DNA from: JAXLQL01 sp046331625
Lineage (GTDB): Bacteria > Acidobacteriota > Terriglobia > Bryobacterales > Bryobacteraceae
NCBI GenBank assembly: GCA_046331625.1
Contig: JAXLQL010000004.1
Coordinates: 124,001-188,000, forward strand
Reading direction: 5' to 3'
Length of the DNA: 64,000 nucleotides
Position numbers and translations under genes: made by a program. The notes under the pieces were generated by a model that was given only the letters and a program-made list of their open reading frames with translations, was not told the DNA's origin and made no database searches. This document shows positions 34,902 through 43,116 of this stretch, one piece after another. How positions within the stretch are numbered: position 1 is the first letter of the stretch; every line of letters starts with the position of its first letter.

Positions 34902-36632
34902 ATGAGACATATTCGACTTGCTCTACTATTGCCCGCGGCCGTAGCATTTTGCCAGACTCCGGCCATCACTAACGTACAGGACGCAGCCGCCTACACCGCC
35001 GATGTCGCCCAAGGCGCGGTGTTCGTGGTGAAAGGAACCAACCTCAGCGACGCCGGGTTCGTACAGGCTCCTGCCGTACCCTATCCGGCCACGCTCAATA
35101 ACGTGGATATCAAATTGACCGCGGTCAACGGAGGAGCCGTGGTGCCCGCGATGATGGTCTACACATTCAACCAGAATGGCGTGAATCAATTGGCCGCCGT
35201 GCTGCCATCCACGGCCGCCACCGGCGCCTACGATGTGCGCGTCACCAACAAAGGAGCGACATCGCAGCCGTTCCGGATCAACGTAGTCTCGCGCAAGCCC
35301 GGCGTGGTCACCGCCGATAGCAGCGGCTCCGGCGAAGCGCAGGCCACTCTCAGCGGACAGGCGATCCTTGCCCGCAAATCGAACCAAGGCAAGATCGGAC
35401 AATTCGACACGCGCCCGGCCAAGCCCGGTGAACGCGTGGACCTGTGGGGCACCGGCGTCGGCGCCGATGCTTCGTCCGATACAGGCGGAACCTCCGGCGA
35501 CCAAACGGCGGCCGGTGCGATCCGCGTCCTGGTGAACGGAGCTGAAGTGATGCCACTCTACGCGGGCCGCTCGCAAGGTTCGCCGGGGCTGGATCAGATC
35601 GTATTCAACATGCCGAACGACGTGACGCCGGGCTGCTCCGTGCGGCTCCAGGTGCGTGCGGGTGGAGTGATGGGCAACCTCGTCACGATCGCCGTCTCCA
35701 CCACGGATACTTGTTCCGACAACACCAGCGGTGGTGGCGGCAATTCGGGCGGAAGTGGCAACCCAACGCCCGCGGAGATCGAAAGCTGGATCGCCAAGGG
35801 GAGCTTCGTCTCCGGCACTGTATTGATGAATCGCGGCACGGCCTACTCGATCAACCCGGCCACGGGCGCCACGACAGTCGCCAAGGCCGACAGTATCGCC
35901 GGTGTGTTTACCCGATCATCCGGCGCCGATCTGGCCAAGCAGTTGCGCGGCGAGTTGCCCCCGGGCTTCCCGAATCTGGCTCCAACCGCGGGAAGCTGCG
36001 TTGTCTACAACCTGAGGTCACTGACCAATCCGTATCCGAATCTGACGTTTGTCAATCTCGATGCGGGTCCTCAGTTGTCCGTCAGCGGACCGAACGGTTC
36101 GCAGGCAGTGCCCCGAGTGACGAATCAGTCGGCTGGTCCCGTATACAGCACCCTCACTTCGTTGCCCAACACCTACCTCACCTCCGGGTCGTACACGATC
36201 AGCGGCCCGGGCGGAACGGCGATCGGCGCCTTCAGTGGATCGACGACGATGGGAACCGAGTTCGTGGTCACGAACAATCCGGACGACTTCAAAACGATCA
36301 ATCGCGGTTCCGGCGTCACCGTGCGATGGAGCGGAGGCGATCCGTCGACGTTCGCGTCCATAAGCGGCAGCAGCGTGGACCAGAGCCAAGCGGGCGCTGC
36401 GTTCATCTGCATCGAGAGGGTCTCGGCGGGCCAATTCACGGTGCCCGCGAGCATCCTGACGCAACTTCCGGCGAGTACCGCGATCGGCGCCGGCGGAGTC
36501 AGTTTCGTACTACGCGGTACGTTCGGTGTAACCGCCAGCAGCGCACTGACGCGACTCCCGGCGCCGCAGGGAGCCGACATCCTCACTGTTGGCACTGGTT
36601 GGAACTGGTCGTTCACTCCGCAGTATCAATAG
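34902..36632 (+). CDS. TIGR03437-type secreted protein, Solibacter-style
   Basis: 576 residues with signal peptide MRHIRLALLLPAAVAFCQTP. Residues ~20-265 match the repeated Acidobacterial module named TIGR03437: ITNVQDAAAYTADVAQGAVFV, VVKGTNLSD, FNQNGVNQLAAVLPS, ATGAYDVRVTNKG, then KPGERVDLWGTGVGA, LDQIVFNMPNDVTPGCSV and VRLQVRAGGVMGN. A Gly/Ser-rich linker (SGGGGNSGGSGNPTPAE) leads to a C-terminal beta-rich part without known motif. Probably a surface or secreted adhesive protein. TIGR03437 is strongly associated with Bryobacterales, which supports the taxonomic guess. Confidence 0.85.
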   Translation: MRHIRLALLLPAAVAFCQTPAITNVQDAAAYTADVAQGAVFVVKGTNLSDAGFVQAPAVPYPATLNNVDIKLTAVNGGAVVPAMMVYTFNQNGVNQLAAVLPSTAATGAYDVRVTNKGATSQPFRINVVSRKPGVVTADSSGSGEAQATLSGQAILARKSNQGKIGQFDTRPAKPGERVDLWGTGVGADASSDTGGTSGDQTAAGAIRVLVNGAEVMPLYAGRSQGSPGLDQIVFNMPNDVTPGCSVRLQVRAGGVMGNLVTIAVSTTDTCSDNTSGGGGNSGGSGNPTPAEIESWIAKGSFVSGTVLMNRGTAYSINPATGATTVAKADSIAGVFTRSSGADLAKQLRGELPPGFPNLAPTAGSCVVYNLRSLTNPYPNLTFVNLDAGPQLSVSGPNGSQAVPRVTNQSAGPVYSTLTSLPNTYLTSGSYTISGPGGTAIGAFSGSTTMGTEFVVTNNPDDFKTINRGSGVTVRWSGGDPSTFASISGSSVDQSQAGAAFICIERVSAGQFTVPASILTQLPASTAIGAGGVSFVLRGTFGVTASSALTRLPAPQGADILTVGTGWNWSFTPQYQ

Positions 36633-36696
36633 CTGCAATGCATCGCCCGCGCTGTCTTCTTCATCGAGGGCGGCGCGGGACGACTCCGCTGCCGAG

Positions 36697-36742
36697 TGTG
36701 GGGCAGGCTTCAGCCTGCGCGGGACTTCAGTCCCGCCGCCCC
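36697..36742 (+). repeat. REP-like palindromic element, best copy
   Basis: GTGGGGCAGGCTTCAGCCTG followed by CGCGGGACTTCAGTCCCGCC contains two hairpins: GGCTTCAGCC, and GGGACTTCAGTCCC, a near-perfect palindrome. Copies lie at 2829, 43073 and 48235. Confidence 0.85.
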
Positions 36743-36790
36743 TTCTCGCGACGACCTCGCTCGTGCCCTTTCGTCGCATAGAATAGCGAA

Positions 36791-37990
36791 GTGCTCCGCC
36801 GTTCCTTCCTTACCGCCGCCGCACTCGCTCCCACGGCTCGACCCGCTGAGCCGAAGCTCGAGAAGATCGACGTCTTCACCGCGAACAGCGAAGGCTATCC
36901 GCTCTACCGCATCCCCGGCATCGTAGTCACCGCCAAAGGGACCATCCTCGCCTACTGCGAAGCGCGCAAGACGCTACGCGGTGACTGGGGCTCAATCGAC
37001 ATCGTGATGCGCCGCAGCACCGATGGCGGGACCACATGGTCCCCGCAACGCATCATCGCGCAGGTGCCCGGACCACTCTCGAAGAACCCGATGGCGCAGG
37101 CACAGGGCCTCGGAGCCGGCGACGGCATCACCTACAACAACCCCGTAGCCATCGTCGATCCGCGCCGCGGCACTGTCCACTTCCTGTTCTGCATCGAGTA
37201 CATGCGCGCGTTCTACATGCGCAGTGACGATGACGGCGTCACCTTCTCCGCGCCCGTCGAGATCACCAAGACGTTCGAGGCGTTCCGTCCGGACTATCCG
37301 TGGAAGGTGCTGGCCACCGGACCCGCGCACGGCATCATGACTTCGCGTGGGCGCATGATCGTGCCGGTGTGGCTCTCCACCGGAACCGGCGGCCATGCGC
37401 ACAGGCCTTCGGTGGCGTCACTCATCTACAGCGACGATCGCGGCAAGACGTGGAAGCGCGGCGACATCGCGTTTCCGGATACACCGGAGCAGGTGATCCC
37501 GAACGAGACCATCGTCGCTGAACTCGCCGATGGCCGTGTGATGCTCAACGCACGCAGCGAATCGAAGGCGCACCGGCGCTTGGTCTCGACGAGCCCGAAC
37601 GGCGCCACGCACTGGTCGAAGCCCGAGTTCCATCAGGAGCTTCTCGAGCCGATCTGCATGGCTAGCATGGTGCGGCTTTCGACAGTGAAGTCGCACGGGA
37701 AGAACCGGCTACTGTTCGCCAACCCGCACAACCTGGACCGCGCCGACGGCAAAGCCGAGGCGGGCAAGAGCCGCGATCGCCGCAACGTGAGCGTAAAGAT
37801 GAGTTATGACGAAGGGCTCACGTGGCCCGTCAATCGCGCGATCGAACCCGGCCCCTCGGGCTACAGCGACATTGCCGCGACACGTGACGGCACCATCCTC
37901 CTGCTTTATGAGCGCGGCCGCGGCGATGCTCTCACGCTCGCCCGGTTCAACGTGGAGTGGCTCACCGAAGGCAAAGACTCGATCCGGTAG
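36791..37990 (+). CDS. Sialidase-family exo-glycosidase (BNR repeats)
   Basis: 399 residues, start ATG at 36791 (MLRRSFLTAAALAPTARPAEP, possible Tat or Sec signal). It carries the YRIPGIV motif that holds the first catalytic-triad Arg, and four Asp-box/BNR motifs: RRSTDGGTTWSP, RSDDDGVTFSAP, YSDDRGKTWKRG, SYDEGLTWPV. The later Arg-containing strand MLNARSES and SGYSDIAATRDGTILLLYERG, with the Tyr/Glu region, complete the six-bladed sialidase pattern. It may act on sialic acid or, as often in soil bacteria, on other glycans. No operon partner; the REP-like element lies just upstream. Confidence 0.88.
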   Translation: MLRRSFLTAAALAPTARPAEPKLEKIDVFTANSEGYPLYRIPGIVVTAKGTILAYCEARKTLRGDWGSIDIVMRRSTDGGTTWSPQRIIAQVPGPLSKNPMAQAQGLGAGDGITYNNPVAIVDPRRGTVHFLFCIEYMRAFYMRSDDDGVTFSAPVEITKTFEAFRPDYPWKVLATGPAHGIMTSRGRMIVPVWLSTGTGGHAHRPSVASLIYSDDRGKTWKRGDIAFPDTPEQVIPNETIVAELADGRVMLNARSESKAHRRLVSTSPNGATHWSKPEFHQELLEPICMASMVRLSTVKSHGKNRLLFANPHNLDRADGKAEAGKSRDRRNVSVKMSYDEGLTWPVNRAIEPGPSGYSDIAATRDGTILLLYERGRGDALTLARFNVEWLTEGKDSIR

Positions 37991-38022
37991 CATAAAATGT
38001 ACCTTTAAGGAGGGTTAGCACT

Positions 38023-38871
38023 TTGCGCATCGATCCGAACAAGTGCGTCGCCTGCGGCAACTGCACCTACGTGTGTCCCATGGGGGCCATCTACATTGAC
38101 CCGGTGATCAAGCGAGCCACGGTTGACCGCAACGAGTGCGTCGAGTGCTACTCGTGCTTCAACGGCTTGAGCCAGGAACATCTGAACCCGACTGTGGTCC
38201 GCACGGTGCGCAAGGTGTTTCAGATGATGCGGCTCCGGTTCGATCCTGAACCCGACGTCTGCCCGACTGCCGCATTCACTCCCGAGGATCTGACGTGGCC
38301 GCGCATCGTGCGCCGCGCCTTCTCCGATCCGCGCGTGCCGCATGAATCCACCGGCGTGGAGGGCCGCGGCACCGAAGAGGTGAAGACGAACGACGTCAGC
38401 GACCGCGTAGGCATCGGCGAGGTGGGCTTCACCATCGAGTTCGGCCGCCCGAGCGTGGGCGTGCGGTTCCACGAGATCCAGAAGATGACCATGCGTCTGG
38501 CGCAAGCCGGCGTGTCGTTCGAGAAGAAGAACCCGATCACGACGCTGCTCAAGGACGCGAAGACCGGCGAGATCCGCGAAGACATCCTCGACGAGAAGAT
38601 CATGTCGGCGATCGTCGAGATCAAGGTTCCCGTGGCGCGCGCCGAGGAAGTGATCCGCCTGGTGAAGGAAGTGGAGCCGCAGGTGGACACGGTGGTGTGC
38701 CTTGGCGTGGGCGTGCGCTGCGACGCGAGCGGCGAAGACGACCTGGTGCTGCCGATGCTCGAACGGCTCGGCTACCATCCGCAGCGCGCCAAGACCAACA
38801 TCGGCCTGGGCCGCATTACCAACGCGGTGGAAGAAGCGATGAAGCAGCCCGAACCCGTGGGCGCGCGATAG
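38023..38871 (+). CDS. Ferredoxin-type 4Fe-4S protein with C-terminal domain of unknown function
   Basis: 282 residues. Start TTG at 38023, preceded by AAGGAGGG at good spacing; no ATG is suitable. The first cluster motif is CVACGNCTYVCP (Cys 8, 11, 14, 18). A second set is CVECYSC (39, 42, 45) with its fourth Cys probably in DVCPTAAF (80), so that cluster has an inserted helix. Residues ~125-282 form an unfamiliar domain: GEVGFTIEFGRPSVGVRF, IVEIKVPVARAEEVIRLV, GVGVRCDASGEDD. It is co-directional with the next gene (12-base gap), which is rich in Cys and His, suggesting a two-protein redox complex. No substrate can be inferred. Confidence 0.8.
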   Translation: MRIDPNKCVACGNCTYVCPMGAIYIDPVIKRATVDRNECVECYSCFNGLSQEHLNPTVVRTVRKVFQMMRLRFDPEPDVCPTAAFTPEDLTWPRIVRRAFSDPRVPHESTGVEGRGTEEVKTNDVSDRVGIGEVGFTIEFGRPSVGVRFHEIQKMTMRLAQAGVSFEKKNPITTLLKDAKTGEIREDILDEKIMSAIVEIKVPVARAEEVIRLVKEVEPQVDTVVCLGVGVRCDASGEDDLVLPMLERLGYHPQRAKTNIGLGRITNAVEEAMKQPEPVGAR

Positions 38872-38883
38872 GAAAGAACAGAC

Positions 38884-39561
38884 ATGACCAACACCCTGCA
38901 CCGGTTCGGCCCTTCGGAAAGCTTCCGGGACGACTTCATCGTGTTCGCGATTGCCTGCCGCGGCAAGAATGACAAGGATGCGCTCGAGAAGCAGCGCAAG
39001 TTCCTGCGCATGGCGATTCCGTTCGGTCCCGTGAACCTGGGTGACGCGCGCAACGGCGGCGCTCTGCGGCCTTCGAAAGAGATGAACCCCACGTCGCACT
39101 GGAATCGCGACATGACGCCGAATCTAGAAGCGGTGGTCAACGGACTGAACCACATCACCACCGTGGCCGCGGTGTTCGACGATCGGACCAAGGCGGAAGC
39201 GTTCGTCAAGGCGGTGAAGGAAGCCGATCTCGGCCTGAGCATCAACATCTCCACGTCGATCGACGGCGCCGAGCAATGCTGCCACTTCGCCGGCATCAAG
39301 CGTCACAGCGTGGGTTATTCGCTGGGCTTCGAGGGCAAGACCGAGAAGCTCCCCAACACGCAAGTGCTGACGCTGCAGACAATGTGCGGGCACGGGATGA
39401 TCGCTTCTTCGATGGCGAAGAAGATGATCGACTGGGTGAAGGAAGGCCGCCGCACGCCGGAGCAGGCTGCGACGTATTTGCAGCGGTTCTGTTCGTGCGG
39501 CGTGTTCAATCCGGCTCGGGCGGCGCGGATCTTGGAAGACTCGCGCCACAGCACGAAGTAG
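38884..39561 (+). CDS. Uncharacterised Cys/His-motif protein, partner of the ferredoxin
   Basis: 225 residues beginning MTNTLHRFGPSESFRDDF. It contains Cys25 (IACRGKND), CCH at 132-134 (AEQCCHFAGIKRHSVG), CGH at 168-170 (TMCGHGMI) and CSC at 203-205 (RFCSCGVFNPAR). These could coordinate a metal or an iron-sulfur cluster. Family function unknown to me. The 12-base spacing and shared direction imply an operon with the ferredoxin gene, and the redox-like residues make an electron-transfer or radical-type enzyme plausible (inference). Confidence 0.75.
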   Translation: MTNTLHRFGPSESFRDDFIVFAIACRGKNDKDALEKQRKFLRMAIPFGPVNLGDARNGGALRPSKEMNPTSHWNRDMTPNLEAVVNGLNHITTVAAVFDDRTKAEAFVKAVKEADLGLSINISTSIDGAEQCCHFAGIKRHSVGYSLGFEGKTEKLPNTQVLTLQTMCGHGMIASSMAKKMIDWVKEGRRTPEQAATYLQRFCSCGVFNPARAARILEDSRHSTK

Positions 39562-39799
39562 CAGCCCCGCCCGCGAGAAGTGATTCGGTTGTCGAAGATC
39601 GCGTGGACCATGATCCACATGCCCAGCCTAGATCGCCGTGCGATGCTCCTTGCAAAATCGTTCCCGGGATGCGATTGACAAGTAAGGGAGATTCGTTTTT
39701 CGCGATACACGAACGGCAATGGTTTCGACGGCCGCGCGGTGAACGAAACCGTAGCACCCGTCCGAGGGCGCAATGTGGCCAGAAGCCACGCACCGATGC

Positions 39800-40594
39800 T
39801 CATTCGCCAAAATTCGATGCTTGTGGCGGTGGCGCACTCTCCGCGCCGGAGTTCTCGAGTCCAGGAAGTGGCTCGGCCGTGTGTTCGAGCGCAGCTTGTT
39901 CGGCTCCGGACAAGGCGCCGAGGAAGTCGAGTCCGGTGCGGCGTTCCACTTCGGCAATCGAGCATGCGAAGTGGGCGAGTGGCTCGGCGGGGTTGTGGTC
40001 GTTGGGGAGAATCGCTGCGAAGGTGTGGAGTGCCTGTCCGCGACCGGCGACGGCCACTTTGAATAGCTGACAAGGCACGGCGACCTGATTGACTCCGATC
40101 CGGGCGTCGTCAGGGCAGAAGACGGGTCCGGTGAAGACCAGGACGAAGTCGGCGCCGGCAGCGAGCTTGCGCACGGCGCCTTCGAGCACGCGCCACTTGC
40201 CCGAGTTGAGAGCGGCGTTTTGTGGTACGGCGTTCGAGAGGAGGAAGGAGTCGCGGAGCGCCTCTTCGCTCCAAGCCACGTCCGCGGCGGGTACCATGTG
40301 GCCGCGAGACAGCCCACTGTTACGGTAGTCGGCGTCCGAGGCGCCCGGTTGCGCAAGTGCGCGGTCCCGGCGGAAGTGGCGCGGACGTTGCGCCTGACCG
40401 TTCAGGCGCTCGGGAGTGATCTCGTAGGCGGTCCACATTGGGACACGAAGGGACCCGCTGTGGCACAGGACGAATGCGGAGCGGATTGCGAGCTCCTGGC
40501 CGGGCAGTTCGCAGGCTGGGAGGCCAAAGCGGTCCGGTTGGGCGAGTAGAGTGTGAGCGGCGAGGACGAGAAGTATTTGCGTGCGCACACACAT
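39800..40594 (-). CDS. Secreted DNA/RNA non-specific endonuclease (NUC1 family)
   Basis: 264 residues with a signal peptide (MCVRTQILLVLAAHTLLAQP). The beta-beta-alpha-metal nuclease motif usually written DRGH appears as SRGHMVPAAD, with the catalytic His kept. The metal-binding Asn region follows as FLLSNAVPQNAALNSGKWRVLE, which is typical. VFTGPVFCPDD and PCQLFKVAV complete the fold. The replacement of Asp by Ser before Arg-Gly-His is also seen in some family members. Likely a periplasmic or extracellular nuclease for nutrient scavenging. The C-terminus is Pro-rich. Confidence 0.85.
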   Translation of the reverse strand: MCVRTQILLVLAAHTLLAQPDRFGLPACELPGQELAIRSAFVLCHSGSLRVPMWTAYEITPERLNGQAQRPRHFRRDRALAQPGASDADYRNSGLSRGHMVPAADVAWSEEALRDSFLLSNAVPQNAALNSGKWRVLEGAVRKLAAGADFVLVFTGPVFCPDDARIGVNQVAVPCQLFKVAVAGRGQALHTFAAILPNDHNPAEPLAHFACSIAEVERRTGLDFLGALSGAEQAALEHTAEPLPGLENSGAESAPPPQASNFGE

Positions 40595-40691
40595 CTATCG
40601 GCATGTTTGAAACGTTTCTTTAGAATTTTGTTTGAATTAGGCGGCTGCGAATCGTGCGTTGTTGGTCACATTGTGGGCTGCATTGCCGCTT

Positions 40692-43062
40692 CTACTCGCG
40701 GCGGAGCGCGTCGACGGGATCGACGCGAGCGGCGAGCAGTGCGGGTCCGAGAGCAGCGCTCGCGGCAGCGGTGGCGAGCATTAGCGCGACTGGGATGAGC
40801 ACGGCCGGATTCCACGCGGCGACGCCGTAGAGAAACGGCCGGGCGGCCTGGCCGAGCGCGATGCACGCGATGACGCCCAGCGCGGCTCCGGCGGACGCGA
40901 TGGCGACCGCGCGCGTTACGACGTCACGCGCGACATCGGCGCCGCGCGCTCCGATTGCCATGCGTACGCCGATCTCGTGCCGGCGGCGGGCAACCGAGAA
41001 CGCGATTACGCCGTAGATTCCGGCGACGGCGAGGACGAGCGAGAGCGCGCCGAATCCGGAGGCGAGCCATGCGGCCGTACGCACTTGCGCGGTGGCCACT
41101 CGCTTGTTCTCGTCGAGGGTCGAGACGTCGAGCAGGGGCACTTGCGGATCGAGCGCCCGCACTTCACGCTCGATCGAAGGCAGAAGCGCGCGAGCGCTCC
41201 CGGCAGTTCGAACCAGCAGCGAGCCGTGCCCGTCTCGCACCCAAGGTTGGTAGTGATACGGCTGCGGCGGATCGGCGGGCGAACGATAGGTCGCATCGCT
41301 CGCGACGCCGACGATTTCGCGCTCCGCCTTGTCATGACCGAAGCGCATGGTTGCGCCTACGGCTTCGCGCCCAGGCAGGAAGCGGCGGACGAACTCCTGG
41401 GAGACGATGGCGACGCTATCGCCGTCGCGTTCGGTGAAGGCGCGTCCGCGCACGATGTCGATGCCCACCGTTGGGAAGTAGCCGGAGGTGACGATGTTCC
41501 CGGAGATCCAATCGAATCCGCCCATGCTGACCTGCTTGCCGTCGATGATGACCTTCGCCGCAGCCTGCACTCTCTCGAGCGGCCGAGAGTTTGCGAGACT
41601 CGCTGCCATCACTCCAGGCAATGCTCGCACGCGTTCGAGGAGCTGTTGCTGGAACATGGTGACCTTGGCCTTGTCGTAGACATTGCGCGGAAGGTCGAAG
41701 CCGATCATGAGGACATTCTCCGCGCGGAAGCCAGTGTCGGTCTCGAGGAGCTTGCGTGAGCTCGATGAGAACAGCGCCGCGCCCGAGATCAGCACGAAGC
41801 ACAGCGCTACTTGCGCGGTGACGAGCAGCGTTTGCAGGCGCGTTTGCGCTCGTGAGGATCCGCGCGAGGCGAGTGCGGCGCGGGCAGGATCGCGCCCAGC
41901 GGCGAAGTATCCGGGGAGCAAGCCGCAGAGCACGGCGATGGCTGCGCCGAGCGCGATGGAGAAGGCAAGCAAGCGCAAGTCCATGCGAGGATCGATGGGG
42001 AAGCCGAGCGGAAGCAGATCCGCCGTGCGCGGACGAGCCGAGGATTGCAGCACACAGCAGCGCCCCTCCGGCCGCACCCGCGATCACGAGGACCAGGCTC
42101 TCCGCCATCAACTGCCAGGTGAGGCGGCCGCGGCTGGCGCCGAGCGCGGCGCGAACGGCGAACTCGCGCTCTCGCTCGGTGGCGCGGACCAGCATGAGCG
42201 TCGCTACGTTCCCGCACATCATGAGGAGCGCGCAGCCGATCAAGCCTGTAATCAGGAAGAGCAGACTGCGGATGCCGCCGATCGCGCCAGGCAGGACACG
42301 CGCTTCGCCGAGCGGCATGAGCTTGACCGAGAGCTTGTCGTTGGTCGCGGGGAAGCGTTCGGCAAGCGTGTGCGCGGTTGTCGCAAGCGCCTGATTCGCC
42401 TGTTCGAGCGAGACGCCAGCGCGCAGGCGCCCGTTGACAGCGAACATGCGGAACTGGCGCTCGAGGAACGCGCGTTCCGGCTTCAGGAACGAAACCATCA
42501 CGCCGAACTGCGAGACCGGAACCCAGAGCTTGGGGCGGTACTGGAGGTTGAGTCCACGGAAGGCAGGCGGAGCCACGCCGACGATGGTGAACGGCTGGCC
42601 GTTCACGGTGACGACGCGGCCGAGGCATCCGGTGCAGAACTCGGCACTCGCGACAGCAACGGGCTCGCGTTCGAGTGGAGCGAACGCGCGGCCTTCGCGA
42701 GGCTGAACTCCGATCACGTCAAAGTAGTTTCCGCTGACCATCTGTGCGCCGATTGGCTCGGCGCGGCCACCGTCATAGAGAATGGCGTTGACGTTCATCC
42801 AATAGGCCAGCGCTTCGATGGCTTCGGATCGGGAGGCGAGGTCCTGGATGTCGGGATAGGAGGCGAAGGTGTAAGGGAACCCTCGCTGCGAGTGCATGTA
42901 GAGGGCGAAGAGGCGGTCGGGCTCGCGGACAGGGAACGGGCGGTAGAGCGTGGCGTCGAGGATGCTCCAGAGGGCGGTGGCGGCGCCGATGCCGAGGGCG
43001 AGGGACACCACGGCAGTCCCGGTGAAGGCGCGGTTTGAGCGGAGGTAAGTGGATATGGACAT
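40692..43062 (-). pseudogene. ADOP/MacB-FtsX-type ABC transporter permease, single frameshift
   Basis: Two overlapping frames together make one ~790-residue permease: 43062 to ~42040 holds the N-terminal half and ~42050 to 40692 the C-terminal half, with a 1-base shift near 42035-42050 (ILGSSA read in one frame, SSARPRTADLLPL in the next). The N-terminal part has a helix (TAVVSLALGIGAATALWSI), a MacB-like periplasmic domain (AQMVSGNYFDVIGVQPREGR) and FtsX helices (LLFLITGLIGCALLMMCG, REREFAVRAALGASRGRL). The C-terminal part repeats this (SGYFPTVGIDIVRGRAF, VLAVAGIYGVIAFSVARRRHEIGV). ADOP permeases are an Acidobacterial expansion. Inactive if the shift is real. Confidence 0.85.
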
Positions 43063-43072
43063 TGTGAATATA

Positions 43073-43113
43073 GGGCGGGACTGAAGTCCCGCGCTGGCTA
43101 AAGCCCGCCCTAC
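43073..43113 (-). repeat. REP-like palindromic element
   Basis: GGGCGGGACTGAAGTCCCGC followed by GCTGGCTAAAGCCCGCCC: the same two hairpins as 36697-36742 in the opposite orientation. It sits in the 54-base gap between the receptor stop and the permease start. Confidence 0.85.
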
Positions 43114-43116
43114 AAA

